Origin: Actinokineospora xionganensis
GTDB lineage: Bacteria; Actinomycetota; Actinomycetes; Mycobacteriales; Pseudonocardiaceae
Length of the DNA: 64,000 bases
Direction of reading: 5' to 3'
Assembly: GCF_014323725.1 (NCBI RefSeq)
Contig: NZ_JABVED010000007.1
Coordinates: 118,250 to 182,249 of the forward strand
The translations under genes were made by a program, and so were the position numbers. Below, in pieces: positions 36,442 through 44,981 of this stretch. A model generated the notes under the pieces. It saw only the letters and a program-made list of their open reading frames with translations, was not told where the DNA came from and searched no databases. Within the stretch, counting starts at the first letter, position 1, and the number at the start of each line of letters is the position of its first letter.

Positions 36442-37916
36442 CCGAATCCCTCGTGAACTTCCTCGCCGATCGTGGCGTGCACTCCCGTCCCCTGCGCGGG
36501 CTGGTCGCCCGGCTCGCCGAGGGGCCGCGGACCCTGGACTGGCTGATCCGCACCGCCGCGGTCCCCCGCCGCACGGTCGAAGACCTCCTGGACGCGGCAG
36601 GCGCCCGGCGTGACGGCGAGCAGTGGCGGCTCGACAGCGTCGACCCGGCCCTGGTCACGCCCCTGCCCACGGCAACCGATGACGAGTCGCGGCCGGTCTT
36701 CGAGCGGTACCTGGACGGGGTGCCCAAGCCCCGGCGCGCGCTCGACCACGTCCAAGCGGACCTGGACACCATGCTGCGTCGGGCCCGGTGGCTCGACGAG
36801 ACCTACCACCTGCCAGGCGCGCGACTGCTGTGCGTCGGCGACCACGACCTGACCGCGCTGGCCGCCTGCACCCTGCGGCCCGAGCTGTCGGCCACGGTCG
36901 TGGACCTCGACGAGGACCTGCTGACCTACATCGACGCGACGGCCCAAGAGCGCGGCCTCGACATCCGCTGCCTGCACGCCGACCTGCGGTTCGGCATGCC
37001 CGAGGTGGAAGCCGACCTGGTGTTCACCGACCCGCCGTACACACCGGAGGGGATGCGGCTGTTCCTGGCCCGCGGCGTGGAGTCGCTGCGGCCGGAGGGG
37101 CGAGTGGTGGTCGCGTACGGGTACAGCGAGCGGAACCCGGCGCTGGGGTTGAAGGTGCAGCAGGAGGTGCTGCGGCTGGGGCTGGTGTTCGAGGCGGTGC
37201 TGCCGGGGTTCAACCGGTACCTGGGCGCGCAGGCGGTGGGCAGTGCCAGCGACCTCTATGTGCTGCAACCGACGGGCAAGTCGGCGAAGCTGGCGCAGGC
37301 GGCGGTGCGCGGCGGCGAGACCGGGATCTACACCCATGGCCCCCAGTCGGTGGAGTCCACCGGCCCCGACCCGGAGGCCATCGCCGCCCTCCTGCGGTTG
37401 ACGCGTGGCGACGACACGGTCCAGCCGACGCTGCTCCGGCCGGGCTGGTCCGCGCCGGTCAAGGCGTCGGGGCCGGTCGCGTTCGACCTCACCGCCGACC
37501 CGGGGCCGTGGCTGGCGCGCACGCTGCTGGCCGGTCCCCCGGCGCGGGTGGGCGCGCTGGTGGGCAACAACCACTCGGACATCACCGACCAGCGCGGACA
37601 GGTCGCGCTGCGGGAGCTGGTGAGGGCGAAATACCGGCTGACGTTCCACCGCAGCACACCGGACGGCAAGCACGCCGTGGTGATCGCCGAGCCCGTCCCG
37701 GCTCAGGGCGTGGCGGCGGCGCTGCTGGAACGCGTCCACGGCAAGCTGGGGAACGTGTGGCGAGAGGCGCTCATCCGGGAGAGCGGGTCGCTGACGAAGC
37801 GGGAAGCTCGGGAGAAGATCGCGGAACTGGCACCGGAAGCCGACCTCGCGTCCCGCCTGATCGACCTGCCCCGCCATCGGATCGCGGCGATCCTCGCGGC
37901 GGCGCAGAGCGGCTAG
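36438..37916 (+). CDS. BpsA-like (DUF43) aminopropyltransferase/methyltransferase-fold protein
   Basis: A protein of about 492 residues. An N-terminal winged-helix-like segment (about 1-70) is followed by a Rossmann methyltransferase-fold domain with LLCVGDHDLTALAA, TVVDLDEDLL and VFTDPPYTPEGM. These match the branched-chain polyamine synthase BpsA family, whose archaeal members transfer aminopropyl groups to spermidine (family motif GDDDL; here GDHDL). Roughly 200 further residues at the C-terminus are not part of the archaeal enzyme. TTG 36432 or GTG 36438 may be the start; the latter fits a nearly leaderless -10. Whether it makes polyamines here is unproven. Confidence 0.72.
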   Translation: MAESLVNFLADRGVHSRPLRGLVARLAEGPRTLDWLIRTAAVPRRTVEDLLDAAGARRDGEQWRLDSVDPALVTPLPTATDDESRPVFERYLDGVPKPRRALDHVQADLDTMLRRARWLDETYHLPGARLLCVGDHDLTALAACTLRPELSATVVDLDEDLLTYIDATAQERGLDIRCLHADLRFGMPEVEADLVFTDPPYTPEGMRLFLARGVESLRPEGRVVVAYGYSERNPALGLKVQQEVLRLGLVFEAVLPGFNRYLGAQAVGSASDLYVLQPTGKSAKLAQAAVRGGETGIYTHGPQSVESTGPDPEAIAALLRLTRGDDTVQPTLLRPGWSAPVKASGPVAFDLTADPGPWLARTLLAGPPARVGALVGNNHSDITDQRGQVALRELVRAKYRLTFHRSTPDGKHAVVIAEPVPAQGVAAALLERVHGKLGNVWREALIRESGSLTKREAREKIAELAPEADLASRLIDLPRHRIAAILAAAQSG

Positions 37917-38017
37917 AGGTCGGCCAAGCGCTCCGGTGACCACGACGACGGTGTGAGAATCAGGATGCCGCCAGCGAGGTTCTTGGAGTGCCGCAGGCGT
38001 GCGCCCTGTTTCAGCTC
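37913..38017 (-). pseudogene. Remnant of a DUF397 gene behind the XRE regulator
   Basis: In a different frame directly after (and overlapping the end of) the XRE gene, 34 codons read ELKQGARLRHSKNLAGGILI followed by LTPSSWSPERLADL and a stop. This matches the C-terminal half of DUF397 (RDSK..G..L.F....W..F). No start codon or N-terminal half (the WxxS segment) exists upstream, so it appears to be a truncated relict of the usual XRE partner. Its TAG stop overlaps the TAG of the opposing BpsA-like gene in a shared CTAG. Confidence 0.6.
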
Positions 38018-38916
38018 CGTTCGTAGTCGGCCACCATCCTCTTCAGGAAGTTCACCGTATCGGCGGCCCCCAACGCATGCCTCGCCAACGCGGCTGTCGC
38101 CCCTTGGAACTTGTCGATGTCGACGGAGGTGTGGAGAAAGCCGGACACGCCGTGGTTCTCGATGTAGACAATGGGCAGTTCCGACCTGAACCCGTACAAC
38201 ACGTAGGCACCCGGGTTCTTGTATCCGCCGTGCTTGAACGGAATCACCTGGATGGTGACGTGCGGCAAGGCCGCGCGGCCGATCAGCCAGTGCAACTGTT
38301 GCACCATCACCTCCGGCCCACCGAATGATCTGCGCAGTACCGCCTCATCGATAATGGCCAAGTACTTCGGGCTGACCCTCTTGGTCAGGATCTTCTGCCG
38401 CTCCAATCGGGCGGCGATCCGTTCCTCGCGGCCCTGATCATCGGTGGCCGCAAGGGCCATGATCGCCCGGACGTAGGCCGGTGTCTGGAGCAATCCAGGG
38501 ATGTATACCGGCGCGAACTCTGCGAGCGATTCGGCCTGGGCTTCGAACCCCACGAACGGAGCCATCAGCCGCAGGCGATCACCCGTTTCCAGCCACTCCC
38601 GGGCATCCAGATTCTCCGCCAAATCGAGAATGCGCTCCCGATCGGCTCCGATCACCCCGTACAGCGCCAGGAGCCCGGCGATATCCCTGATCGGCGAGAT
38701 TCGCTTGGCCGTCTCACTGCGATTCAGCGACGCAATGGACAACCCCATCGCCTTCGCCGCCTGCCGGGTGGTCTTCCCAGAGAGCGCGCGAGCCGCCTTC
38801 AACTCCATCGCCAAGGCCCGCAGGCGGGCGGGCTGCCGGTTCCTGATCATTGCTTCATGAGACCCGGGTATCTCGACTCCCGCAACGTCCACGATCGGTG
38901 GAACGTTCTCACCCAT
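38011..38916 (-). CDS. XRE-family regulator with DUF5753 domain
   Basis: A protein of about 301 residues. The helix-turn-helix is at about 32-90 (LRALAMELKAARALSGKTTR, then AAKAMGLSIASLNRSETAKR), followed by DUF5753 with the typical FAPVYIPGLLQTPAYVRAIM, LIGRAALPHVTIQVIPF and a C-terminal FLKRMVADYERS. Such proteins are abundant in actinomycetes, usually paired with a DUF397 gene. Here only a truncated DUF397 remnant follows. The ATG at 38916 lacks a clear ribosome-binding site, and an internal ATG at 38849 is possible. Confidence 0.85.
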   Translation of the reverse strand: MGENVPPIVDVAGVEIPGSHEAMIRNRQPARLRALAMELKAARALSGKTTRQAAKAMGLSIASLNRSETAKRISPIRDIAGLLALYGVIGADRERILDLAENLDAREWLETGDRLRLMAPFVGFEAQAESLAEFAPVYIPGLLQTPAYVRAIMALAATDDQGREERIAARLERQKILTKRVSPKYLAIIDEAVLRRSFGGPEVMVQQLHWLIGRAALPHVTIQVIPFKHGGYKNPGAYVLYGFRSELPIVYIENHGVSGFLHTSVDIDKFQGATAALARHALGAADTVNFLKRMVADYERS

Positions 38917-38929
38917 GGAAACAGTGCGG

Positions 38930-41485
38930 TCAGGCTCCGCTGGGGATGTGAACGGGGCCCATCTTGAGCATTTCGCGGAAGTCCTTGGCGGGCAACGGGC
39001 GCGAGAGCAGCCAGCCCTGGTAGGCGTCGACGCCCACACCCCGCAGCACGTGGAACTGGGTGGCGTTCTCGACGCCCTCGGCGACGCAGCTGCGGCCCAT
39101 GGCGCGGGCCATGTCGACCAGGGCTCGGGCCACGGCGAAGTCCGACGCGTCGGTTGCCACGCCCGAGACGAAGCGGCGGTCGATCTTGATGATCTGCGCC
39201 GGGAGTTCCTTGAGCCGGGCCAGCGACGAGTAGCCGGTGCCGAAATCGTCCACGGCGAAGCGGACACCTCGTTCCACCAGTTCCGCCATGGCCTCGCGGC
39301 TGCGGGAGGGCAGGTCGATGAGGCTGGTCTCGACCAGCTCCAGCACCACGCGGTCCCAGGCGATGCCGGTGGCGGCCACCGTGGCGCAGACGACGTCGAC
39401 GAACTCCGGGTCGCCCGGCACCAGGCCCGCGAGGTTGACGGCGATGCCGACTCCGCCGCCCAGGGTGCTTCCGTTGATCTGCGGCCACTCCGCCGCCTCG
39501 GTCAGCGCCGCGCGCAGGACCCAGCGGTCGAGTTCGCCCAGCAGGTCGCCCTGCTCGGCGACCGGGAGGAACTCGCCGGGCAGCAGCAGGCCGCGCTCCG
39601 GGTGCGGCCAGCGGACCAGGGCCTCGGCTGACAGCACCGTGCCGTCCGGGCCGACCACCGGCTGGTAGTGCAGGATCAGCTGGTCGTTGGCGATGGCCTC
39701 GCGCAGCTGGCCTTCGAGCAGCATCTGACTGTTGGCCGAGGCGATGAGGGCGTCGCTGGCCAGGGAGACCCGGCCGGTGCCGCGGGCCTTCGCGGCGAAC
39801 ATGGCCGCGTCGGCGTAGCGCAGCAGGTCGGCGCCGCTGGTGTCCTGGCCGGACGGGACGGCCGCGCCGATGCAGGCCGACACGCGAAGCAACTGGCCGC
39901 GGACCGGGACCGCGGTGCGGAGCAGGGTGGCGGCGAGGTTGGCGAGCGCGTCGACCCCGCCGACTTCCTCCACATCGGAGCAGATGACCACGTACTCGTC
40001 ACCGGACATCCGGGCGACCGTGCAGCTCGGCGGCAGTCCGCGTTCCAGCCTGCGGGCCAGCGCGGTGATCAGCTCGTCGCCGACGTCGTGGCCGAGGGAG
40101 TCGTTGACCCGCTTGAAGTTGTCGACATCGCAGAACAGCAGCGCGATGCGTTCGTAGTCGCGGCCTCCCAGCAGCTTCGCCAGGAGTTCCTTGACCGCCG
40201 CTCGGCCCGGCAGGCCGGTCAGCTCGTCGTGGGTAGCCTGGTAGCGCAGCCGTTCCGCGGCCCGTCTGCGGTCGGTGACGTCGGCGAAGACGACCAGCCA
40301 GAACCGCTGCCCGTCGTCGGCGACCGACACCGTGGCGTTGAGCTCGCAGTACACCGGCTTGCCGGTCGCGGTGACCAGCACCCGCTGTCCACTGTGGAAC
40401 GAGTGGGAGCCGCCGCGGGAGGTGGCGCGGTCGTCGGGGTGCGTGAGCTGCTCGGCGGTCATCCCGCGCAGGTGGTCGAGGTCCATGCCCAGCAGCGAGC
40501 AGAGGGCGTCGTTGGCGTCGACGAGCCGTTCCGCGTCGTCGAACAGGGCAATGCCGACGGGGGTGATCGCGACCAGGTCGGTGAACCGCTTGCTGGAGCG
40601 CTGCATCCGCGTTTCCGTGGAGCGCTGCTCGGTGACGTCCTGGGCGGTGCCGATCATCACGGCGTTGCCGCCGTCGTGCCCGGCCGCCTCACCGCGGATG
40701 CGGAAGACCCGGCGCGTGCCGTCGGGCCGGATGATCCGGTGCTCGCACTCCACCGGCCGCTTCGTGCCCGCGAGTTCCTGCCACCGCTGGTCGACCCAGC
40801 CGCGGTCGTCGGGGTGGCAGAGCTCAAGATAATCCGCGTATGTGATCTTCGTCCCTGGCTCCACGCCCGCCAGTTCGTAGAGCATCGATGACCACAGACA
40901 GTCACCGGTTTCGGTGTTCCACTCCCAGGTGCCGAGCCGGGCGACCCGCTGCGCCTCGCGGAAGAGCCTGCCGTCCTGGGTGAGCTGGCGTTCCATCGCG
41001 CGGAACTTCGTGAAGTCCTGCACGGTGCCGTGCACCTTCGACGGCTTGCCGTCTGCGTCGCACTCGGTGCGGGCGCGCACCAGATAGGTGCGCTCGCCGG
41101 CGAGGTCGCGCACTTCCAGCTCGATGGGCTGGGCCGATCGGTATCGGCACAGCCGCGAGCGGAAGCGCGCGACCGCAGGCTGGTCGTCCGGGTGGACGAG
41201 GGCGAGCAGTTCATCGAGCGTGGCGCGCGGGGACAACCCGCACAACCTGCACAAACCGTCGGATAGGTAGCCCAGACCGGAGGCCATGTCGAACGTCCAA
41301 CTGCCCAGTCGGGCTATCCGCTGGGCCTCCAGTAACAGGGCGCGTTCCGCGGCCACGTCCGCGAGGACATCGGCGGCACTCGATTCGCCAAGGTCAGGCG
41401 CGAGAATGCGGCCGGTGTCGACGTCGAGTGCTCCCGCGGGCATCACTGCCCCGGGAACCCCGACGCGCACGACATGCTCGGCCAC
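38930..41485 (-). CDS. PAS-PAS-PAS-GGDEF-EAL protein
   Basis: An 851-residue cytoplasmic c-di-GMP protein. Three PAS domains lie at about 48-165, 172-288 and 297-405, a GGDEF domain with active loop SGDEY (494-498) at about 415-575, and an EAL domain with EALVRW (621-626), ELVETSL, DDFGTGYSSL, KIDRRFV and AEGVE. The EAL metal and catalytic residues appear intact, so phosphodiesterase activity is expected; cyclase activity is plausible. This contrasts with the dead EAL of the protein at 5417. GTG 41485 has GGAGGGG upstream. Confidence 0.92.
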   Translation of the reverse strand: MAEHVVRVGVPGAVMPAGALDVDTGRILAPDLGESSAADVLADVAAERALLLEAQRIARLGSWTFDMASGLGYLSDGLCRLCGLSPRATLDELLALVHPDDQPAVARFRSRLCRYRSAQPIELEVRDLAGERTYLVRARTECDADGKPSKVHGTVQDFTKFRAMERQLTQDGRLFREAQRVARLGTWEWNTETGDCLWSSMLYELAGVEPGTKITYADYLELCHPDDRGWVDQRWQELAGTKRPVECEHRIIRPDGTRRVFRIRGEAAGHDGGNAVMIGTAQDVTEQRSTETRMQRSSKRFTDLVAITPVGIALFDDAERLVDANDALCSLLGMDLDHLRGMTAEQLTHPDDRATSRGGSHSFHSGQRVLVTATGKPVYCELNATVSVADDGQRFWLVVFADVTDRRRAAERLRYQATHDELTGLPGRAAVKELLAKLLGGRDYERIALLFCDVDNFKRVNDSLGHDVGDELITALARRLERGLPPSCTVARMSGDEYVVICSDVEEVGGVDALANLAATLLRTAVPVRGQLLRVSACIGAAVPSGQDTSGADLLRYADAAMFAAKARGTGRVSLASDALIASANSQMLLEGQLREAIANDQLILHYQPVVGPDGTVLSAEALVRWPHPERGLLLPGEFLPVAEQGDLLGELDRWVLRAALTEAAEWPQINGSTLGGGVGIAVNLAGLVPGDPEFVDVVCATVAATGIAWDRVVLELVETSLIDLPSRSREAMAELVERGVRFAVDDFGTGYSSLARLKELPAQIIKIDRRFVSGVATDASDFAVARALVDMARAMGRSCVAEGVENATQFHVLRGVGVDAYQGWLLSRPLPAKDFREMLKMGPVHIPSGA

Positions 41486-41548
41486 GGAGCGATCCCCTCC
41501 ACCCTCGAGTAGGCGGGTGGGGCACCGCTGCCGAGCATCCCGCCGGCC

Positions 41549-42748
41549 TCAGGCTACCCCGTCCTCCTTCGCGGCCCTTGCCACCGCCGCCGCGACCTCG
41601 GGTGCGACCCGGGGGTCGAGCGCGCTCGGCACGATCCGGTCGACCGCCAGGTCGTCCTCGGCGACGGCCGCGATCGCGTCGGCGGCGGCGAGCTTCATCC
41701 GCTCGGTGATCCGGCGCGCGCCGGAGTCCAGGGCGCCGCGGAAGATGCCGGGGAAGGCGAGGACGTTGTTGATCTGGTTCGGGAAGTCGCTGCGCCCGGT
41801 GGCCACGATCGCCGCGTACTTGCGGGCGATGTCCGGGTGGATCTCCGGGTCCGGGTTCGACAGCGCGAACACGATGGAGTCCTTGGCCATGGTGGCCACG
41901 ATGTCCTCCGGCACGGTGCCCGCCGACAGGCCGACGAACACGTCGGCGCCCGCGAGCGCCTCGGTCTGGCCGCCGCGCAGCCCGCTGTGGTTGGTGACCT
42001 TGGCCATCTGCTCCTTGATCGGGTTCAGATGGTCGCGGCCCTCATGGATGATGCCGCGCGAGTCGAGCAGCGTCACGTCGCCCGCGCCCGCGGCCAGCAG
42101 GATCTTCGCGCAGGCGATGCCCGCGGCGCCCGCGCCCGCGATGACGACCCGCTGATTCGCGATGTCCTTGCTCAGGACCGTGTTGGCCCCGCGCAGCGCG
42201 GCGAGGAGCACGATCGCGGTGCCGTGCTGGTCGTCGTGCATGACCGGGCAGTCGAGGGCCTCGATGAGCCGCTCCTCGAGTTCGAAGCAGCGCGGCGCCG
42301 AGACGTCCTCCAGGTTGACCGCGCCGAAGGACGGGCGCAGCCGGACCAGAGTCTCGACGATCTCGTCGACGTTGGTGGTGTCGAGCACCAGTGGGATCGA
42401 GTCGAGACCGCCGAAGGTCTTGAACAGGGCCGCCTTGCCTTCCATGACCGGCAGCGACGCGCTGGCGCCGATGTCGCCGAGGCCGAGCACCGCCGTGCCG
42501 TCCGAGACGACCACTACGAGGCGCGAAGCCCACGTGTAGCGGGCCGCGAGCGAGGCGTCCTCGGCGATCGCGCGGCTCACCTTGGCCACCCCGGGGGTGT
42601 AGGCGATCGACAGCGACCTCGGGTCGGCCAGTGGCTTGGTGACCTCTACACCGAGCTTCCCGCCCTCATGGGCGCGGAAGATCTCCTCATCGGTGATCGG
42701 TTCTGAATCGCTCACGGCGGTCTTTCGGTAGTCGTTCAGTGCGGTCAT
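41549..42748 (-). CDS. NAD(P)-dependent malic enzyme
   Basis: A 399-residue short-form malic enzyme that decarboxylates malate to pyruvate and links the TCA cycle to pyruvate. Motifs visible are SIAYTPGVAKV, the catalytic region KAALFKTFGGLD, NLEDVSAPRCFELE, VMHDDQHGTAIV and the Rossmann VVIAGAGAAGIA. The Asn-rich LSNPDPE and NQINNVLAFPGIFRGAL are conserved. The ATG at 42748 follows GGAGGA. Cofactor preference cannot be read with certainty. Confidence 0.93.
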   Translation of the reverse strand: MTALNDYRKTAVSDSEPITDEEIFRAHEGGKLGVEVTKPLADPRSLSIAYTPGVAKVSRAIAEDASLAARYTWASRLVVVVSDGTAVLGLGDIGASASLPVMEGKAALFKTFGGLDSIPLVLDTTNVDEIVETLVRLRPSFGAVNLEDVSAPRCFELEERLIEALDCPVMHDDQHGTAIVLLAALRGANTVLSKDIANQRVVIAGAGAAGIACAKILLAAGAGDVTLLDSRGIIHEGRDHLNPIKEQMAKVTNHSGLRGGQTEALAGADVFVGLSAGTVPEDIVATMAKDSIVFALSNPDPEIHPDIARKYAAIVATGRSDFPNQINNVLAFPGIFRGALDSGARRITERMKLAAADAIAAVAEDDLAVDRIVPSALDPRVAPEVAAAVARAAKEDGVA

Positions 42749-43145
42749 GATTGGCGTCCTCCAGGATCTCGCGAAGTGCTCACGGGCACACGCGAGCGGA
42801 TTGCCGGACGGGCTCCGAGTCCGGACACGGGCTGGGTCTTCCAGTCACAACGGCGCGGTGGTTGCGTCGGTGGTAGACGGGACGGCGGAGCTGGTCGACG
42901 GCGGGGGTTCCGGTCGCTTGCCCGGGGTGTGGGCGGGCGGCCGATGGACGCTGCGGTGCGCACAGTGTGACAGGACAAGTGTGACCTGTCTGCGGTCGGG
43001 ATCACATCGAAGGCCGCCAAAGCCGCACGTCAGAAGCAGTTTCACCAAGACGTCCGTCCGGTTTGGTTTGTGACAGGGCCTATTCGGAGCGTTACACGTG
43101 GATAGTGCTCAGTTTTCCGAGAGGTCGATCACTAGGCTCAAACCC
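42749..43145. other. Gene-free interval between malic enzyme and the RmlC-like gene
   Basis: About 400 bp separate divergent genes. An open frame from 42747 has no ribosome-binding site and no family resemblance. The octamer AGTGTGAC occurs twice with a 14-bp period (42964-42971 and 42978-42985), possibly a regulator's half-sites. The right end holds the -10 of the next gene. Confidence 0.5.
43133..43138 (+). promoter_or_regulatory. Leaderless -10 of the RmlC-like gene
   Basis: TAGGCT ends eight bases before the ATG at 43146; no ribosome-binding site is present, consistent with a leaderless transcript. Confidence 0.5.
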
Positions 43146-43742
43146 ATGCAGGTACGCGAGCTGAAGGTCGTCGGCGCCATCGAGTTCTCCCCCCGGACCT
43201 TTCCGGACAGTCGGGGCGTTTTTGTCTCGCCGTTCCAAGGCGACGCGTTCGCCGAGGCGGTCGGCCACCGGCTGACTGTCGCGCAGACCAACCACAGCCG
43301 CTCGCGCCGCGGCACGATCCGCGGGCTGCACTTCTCCGACGTCCCACCGGGTCAGGCCAAGTACGTGTACTGCCCGCAGGGCGCGCTGATCGACTTCGTC
43401 GTCGACGTGCGGGTCGGCTCACCGACCTACGGCGTCTGGGACGCCGTGCGGCTCGACCCGGTCGACTTCCGCGCGGTGTACGTGCCGGAGGGCGTCGCAC
43501 ACGGGTTCGTGGCCCTGGAGGACGACACGGTGCTGTCGTACCTGTGCTCCACCGGCTACAACCCGGGGTCCGAACACGGCCTCAATCCCCTGGACCCGGA
43601 ACTGGCGCTGCCCTGGTCGGTCGACGATCCGACCCTCTCGGAGAAGGACGCCACCGCGCCGACCCTCGCCGAGGCCGCCGAGACGGGCCTGCTGCCGACC
43701 TACGACGCCTGCCTGGCGCGCTACGCGGACCTGCGGGGCTGA
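43146..43742 (+). CDS. dTDP-4-dehydrorhamnose 3,5-epimerase-family protein
   Basis: A 198-residue RmlC-type cupin. The catalytic set is visible as His62 (RGLHFSD), Lys72 (QAKYVY) and Tyr132 in LSYLCSTGY. Partner residues in FPDSRGVF and HGFVALED match the family. Such enzymes epimerise dTDP-4-keto-6-deoxysugars for rhamnose or for antibiotic sugars. No other rml gene is adjacent, so it may serve cell-wall rhamnose synthesis encoded elsewhere. The ATG at 43146 is directly behind a -10. It overlaps the convergent sodX by 22 bp. Confidence 0.87.
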   Translation: MQVRELKVVGAIEFSPRTFPDSRGVFVSPFQGDAFAEAVGHRLTVAQTNHSRSRRGTIRGLHFSDVPPGQAKYVYCPQGALIDFVVDVRVGSPTYGVWDAVRLDPVDFRAVYVPEGVAHGFVALEDDTVLSYLCSTGYNPGSEHGLNPLDPELALPWSVDDPTLSEKDATAPTLAEAAETGLLPTYDACLARYADLRG

Positions 43743-44047
43743 ATCCGGCCTGGCCGGGGCCACAGCCGCCAGCGGACGACGGCGTGCACCTTGGCGGGAC
43801 CGAAGTAGCGGGAGTCGAACGAGGCCTCGGCGAAGTCGCCTTCGACGTGCCAGAGGTAGCCTGCCGGCCGGATGGCGCGCTTGACCGAGAGCTGCCCGGG
43901 CCTGCTCGGCCAGGTCACCAGCACGACGTCCCCCGGCCTGGGTGTCCCGTGTGTCGCCAGGACGACGTCACCGCCGTCCAGCGCGGGTGCCATCGACGCA
44001 CCGCGCACCGTCACCCGTCGGACCGGCATTCGACTTCCGAGTATCAA
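43721..44047 (-). CDS. sodX: Nickel superoxide dismutase maturation protease (S24/S26 type)
   Basis: A 108-residue serine/lysine protease related to signal peptidase I and LexA peptidases. The nucleophile Ser is in VRGASMAPALDGGDVVL and the general-base Lys in LSVKRAI. It has no transmembrane anchor. SodX removes the N-terminal propeptide of SodN so that the new N-terminal His can bind nickel. The TTG at 44047 is preferred over the ATG at 44029 because a textbook GGAGGTGATC lies six bases before it. It is divergent from sodN. Confidence 0.88.
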   Translation of the reverse strand: MILGSRMPVRRVTVRGASMAPALDGGDVVLATHGTPRPGDVVLVTWPSRPGQLSVKRAIRPAGYLWHVEGDFAEASFDSRYFGPAKVHAVVRWRLWPRPGRIQPRRSA

Positions 44048-44128
44048 CGATCACCTCCGCCTGCCCGCCCATCGTGCCCGGAGTAGGGTCGAATCGTCGG
44101 AGCACCCCCGTTCGCCCATGGAGGAACA

Positions 44129-44536
44129 ATGCGACTGTTGTCGCGCTTTCTCGCGCCTCGACTGGAGGCCACAGCCCACTGTGACCTTCCGTGTGGCGTG
44201 TACGACCCGGCCCAGGCCCGCATCGAAGCCGAGTCGGTGAAGGCGGTCCAGCAGAAGTACCAGGACAACGAGGACCCCGAGTTCCGCACGCGCGCGGTTC
44301 TGATCGCCGAGCAGCGCAGCGAGCTCGTCAAGCACCACCTGTGGGTCCTGTGGACGGACTACTTCAAGCCGCCGCACTTCGAGAAGTACCCGGAACTGCA
44401 CGACCTGTTCAACCGCGCCACCAAGGCCGCGGGCGCGGGCGGCACCAAGGGTTCGATGGACCCGGCCACCGGCCAGGCCCTGCTCGACCTGATCGGCGAG
44501 ATCGACAAGATCTTCTGGGAGACCAAGAAGGCCTGA
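44129..44536 (+). CDS. sodN: Nickel-dependent superoxide dismutase
   Basis: A 135-residue precursor. A 16-residue propeptide (MRLLSRFLAPRLEATA) is followed by the nickel hook HCDLPCGVY, whose His17, Cys18 and Cys22 ligate the metal after cleavage. The rest is the four-helix SodN fold, with EFRTRAVLIAEQRSELVKHH and KYPELHDLFNRATKAAG. It dismutates superoxide in the cytoplasm. The start ATG follows GGAGG; a -10 TAGGGT at 44084-44089 is possible. A strong hairpin follows the stop. Confidence 0.96.
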   Translation: MRLLSRFLAPRLEATAHCDLPCGVYDPAQARIEAESVKAVQQKYQDNEDPEFRTRAVLIAEQRSELVKHHLWVLWTDYFKPPHFEKYPELHDLFNRATKAAGAGGTKGSMDPATGQALLDLIGEIDKIFWETKKA

Positions 44537-44551
44537 CGCCTCAAGCGCGTT

Positions 44552-44598
44552 GAAACGGCGCTGACCAGCGAGGACATCTCGCCGGTCAGCGCCGTTTC
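44552..44598 (+). terminator. Terminator after sodN
   Basis: A perfect 15-bp stem (GAAACGGCGCTGACC / GGTCAGCGCCGTTTC) with a 17-nt loop lies 15 bp after the sodN stop. It also lies 11 bp before the stop of the opposing small gene and could serve both. Confidence 0.85.
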
Positions 44599-44609
44599 GC
44601 GTTGGTCCG

Positions 44610-44867
44610 CTAAGCCGTCAGCGCGCTCATGCGTCGCTGCTCGACGATCGCGGCGGCGAACACGTCCTGCAATATCCGCGCGGTGTCGGCTGAGGGAAAA
44701 CGGGCGGTTTCGCCGGGCGGGACGGAGATCCCGATGTTCCCCTCCGCGTCGAGATAGACCGACATCTCACGATGCCGTCCAGCCGCGTCGATACACGGCA
44801 CGGTTCGTATCCACGGGTGCGAGCTGATCGCGACCACCTCCTGGTGCAGGTGCGAAGGTTCGCACAC
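44610..44867 (-). CDS. Small hypothetical protein
   Basis: An 85-residue protein read from GTG 44867, with no signal peptide. The central part HREMSVYLDAEGNIGISVPP looks like a beta-hairpin-rich fold, and the C-terminus is a helix. It resembles the many short actinomycete proteins associated with regulators, but I cannot name a family. A shorter start within the first 15 codons is possible. Confidence 0.55.
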   Translation of the reverse strand: MCEPSHLHQEVVAISSHPWIRTVPCIDAAGRHREMSVYLDAEGNIGISVPPGETARFPSADTARILQDVFAAAIVEQRRMSALTA

Positions 44868-44981
44868 GGTGTTCCCCGCGCGGGCGGGGCCCGCATGGCC
44901 GTCCCGGTCAGGGTCCGCTCCGGGGCGGGGCCAGGGTCTTACCGGATGATCTTGCCGCGGCCGCCGGACAGGCTTGTCCGC

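Noticed and set aside
42747..43073. Open frame of 108 codons between malic enzyme and the RmlC-like gene
   Set aside because: No ribosome-binding site, low-complexity Arg/Ser-rich product, no family resemblance.
43146..43742. RmlC-like gene as a sign of a glycosylated natural-product cluster
   Set aside because: It stands alone without other deoxysugar, glycosyltransferase or assembly-line genes.
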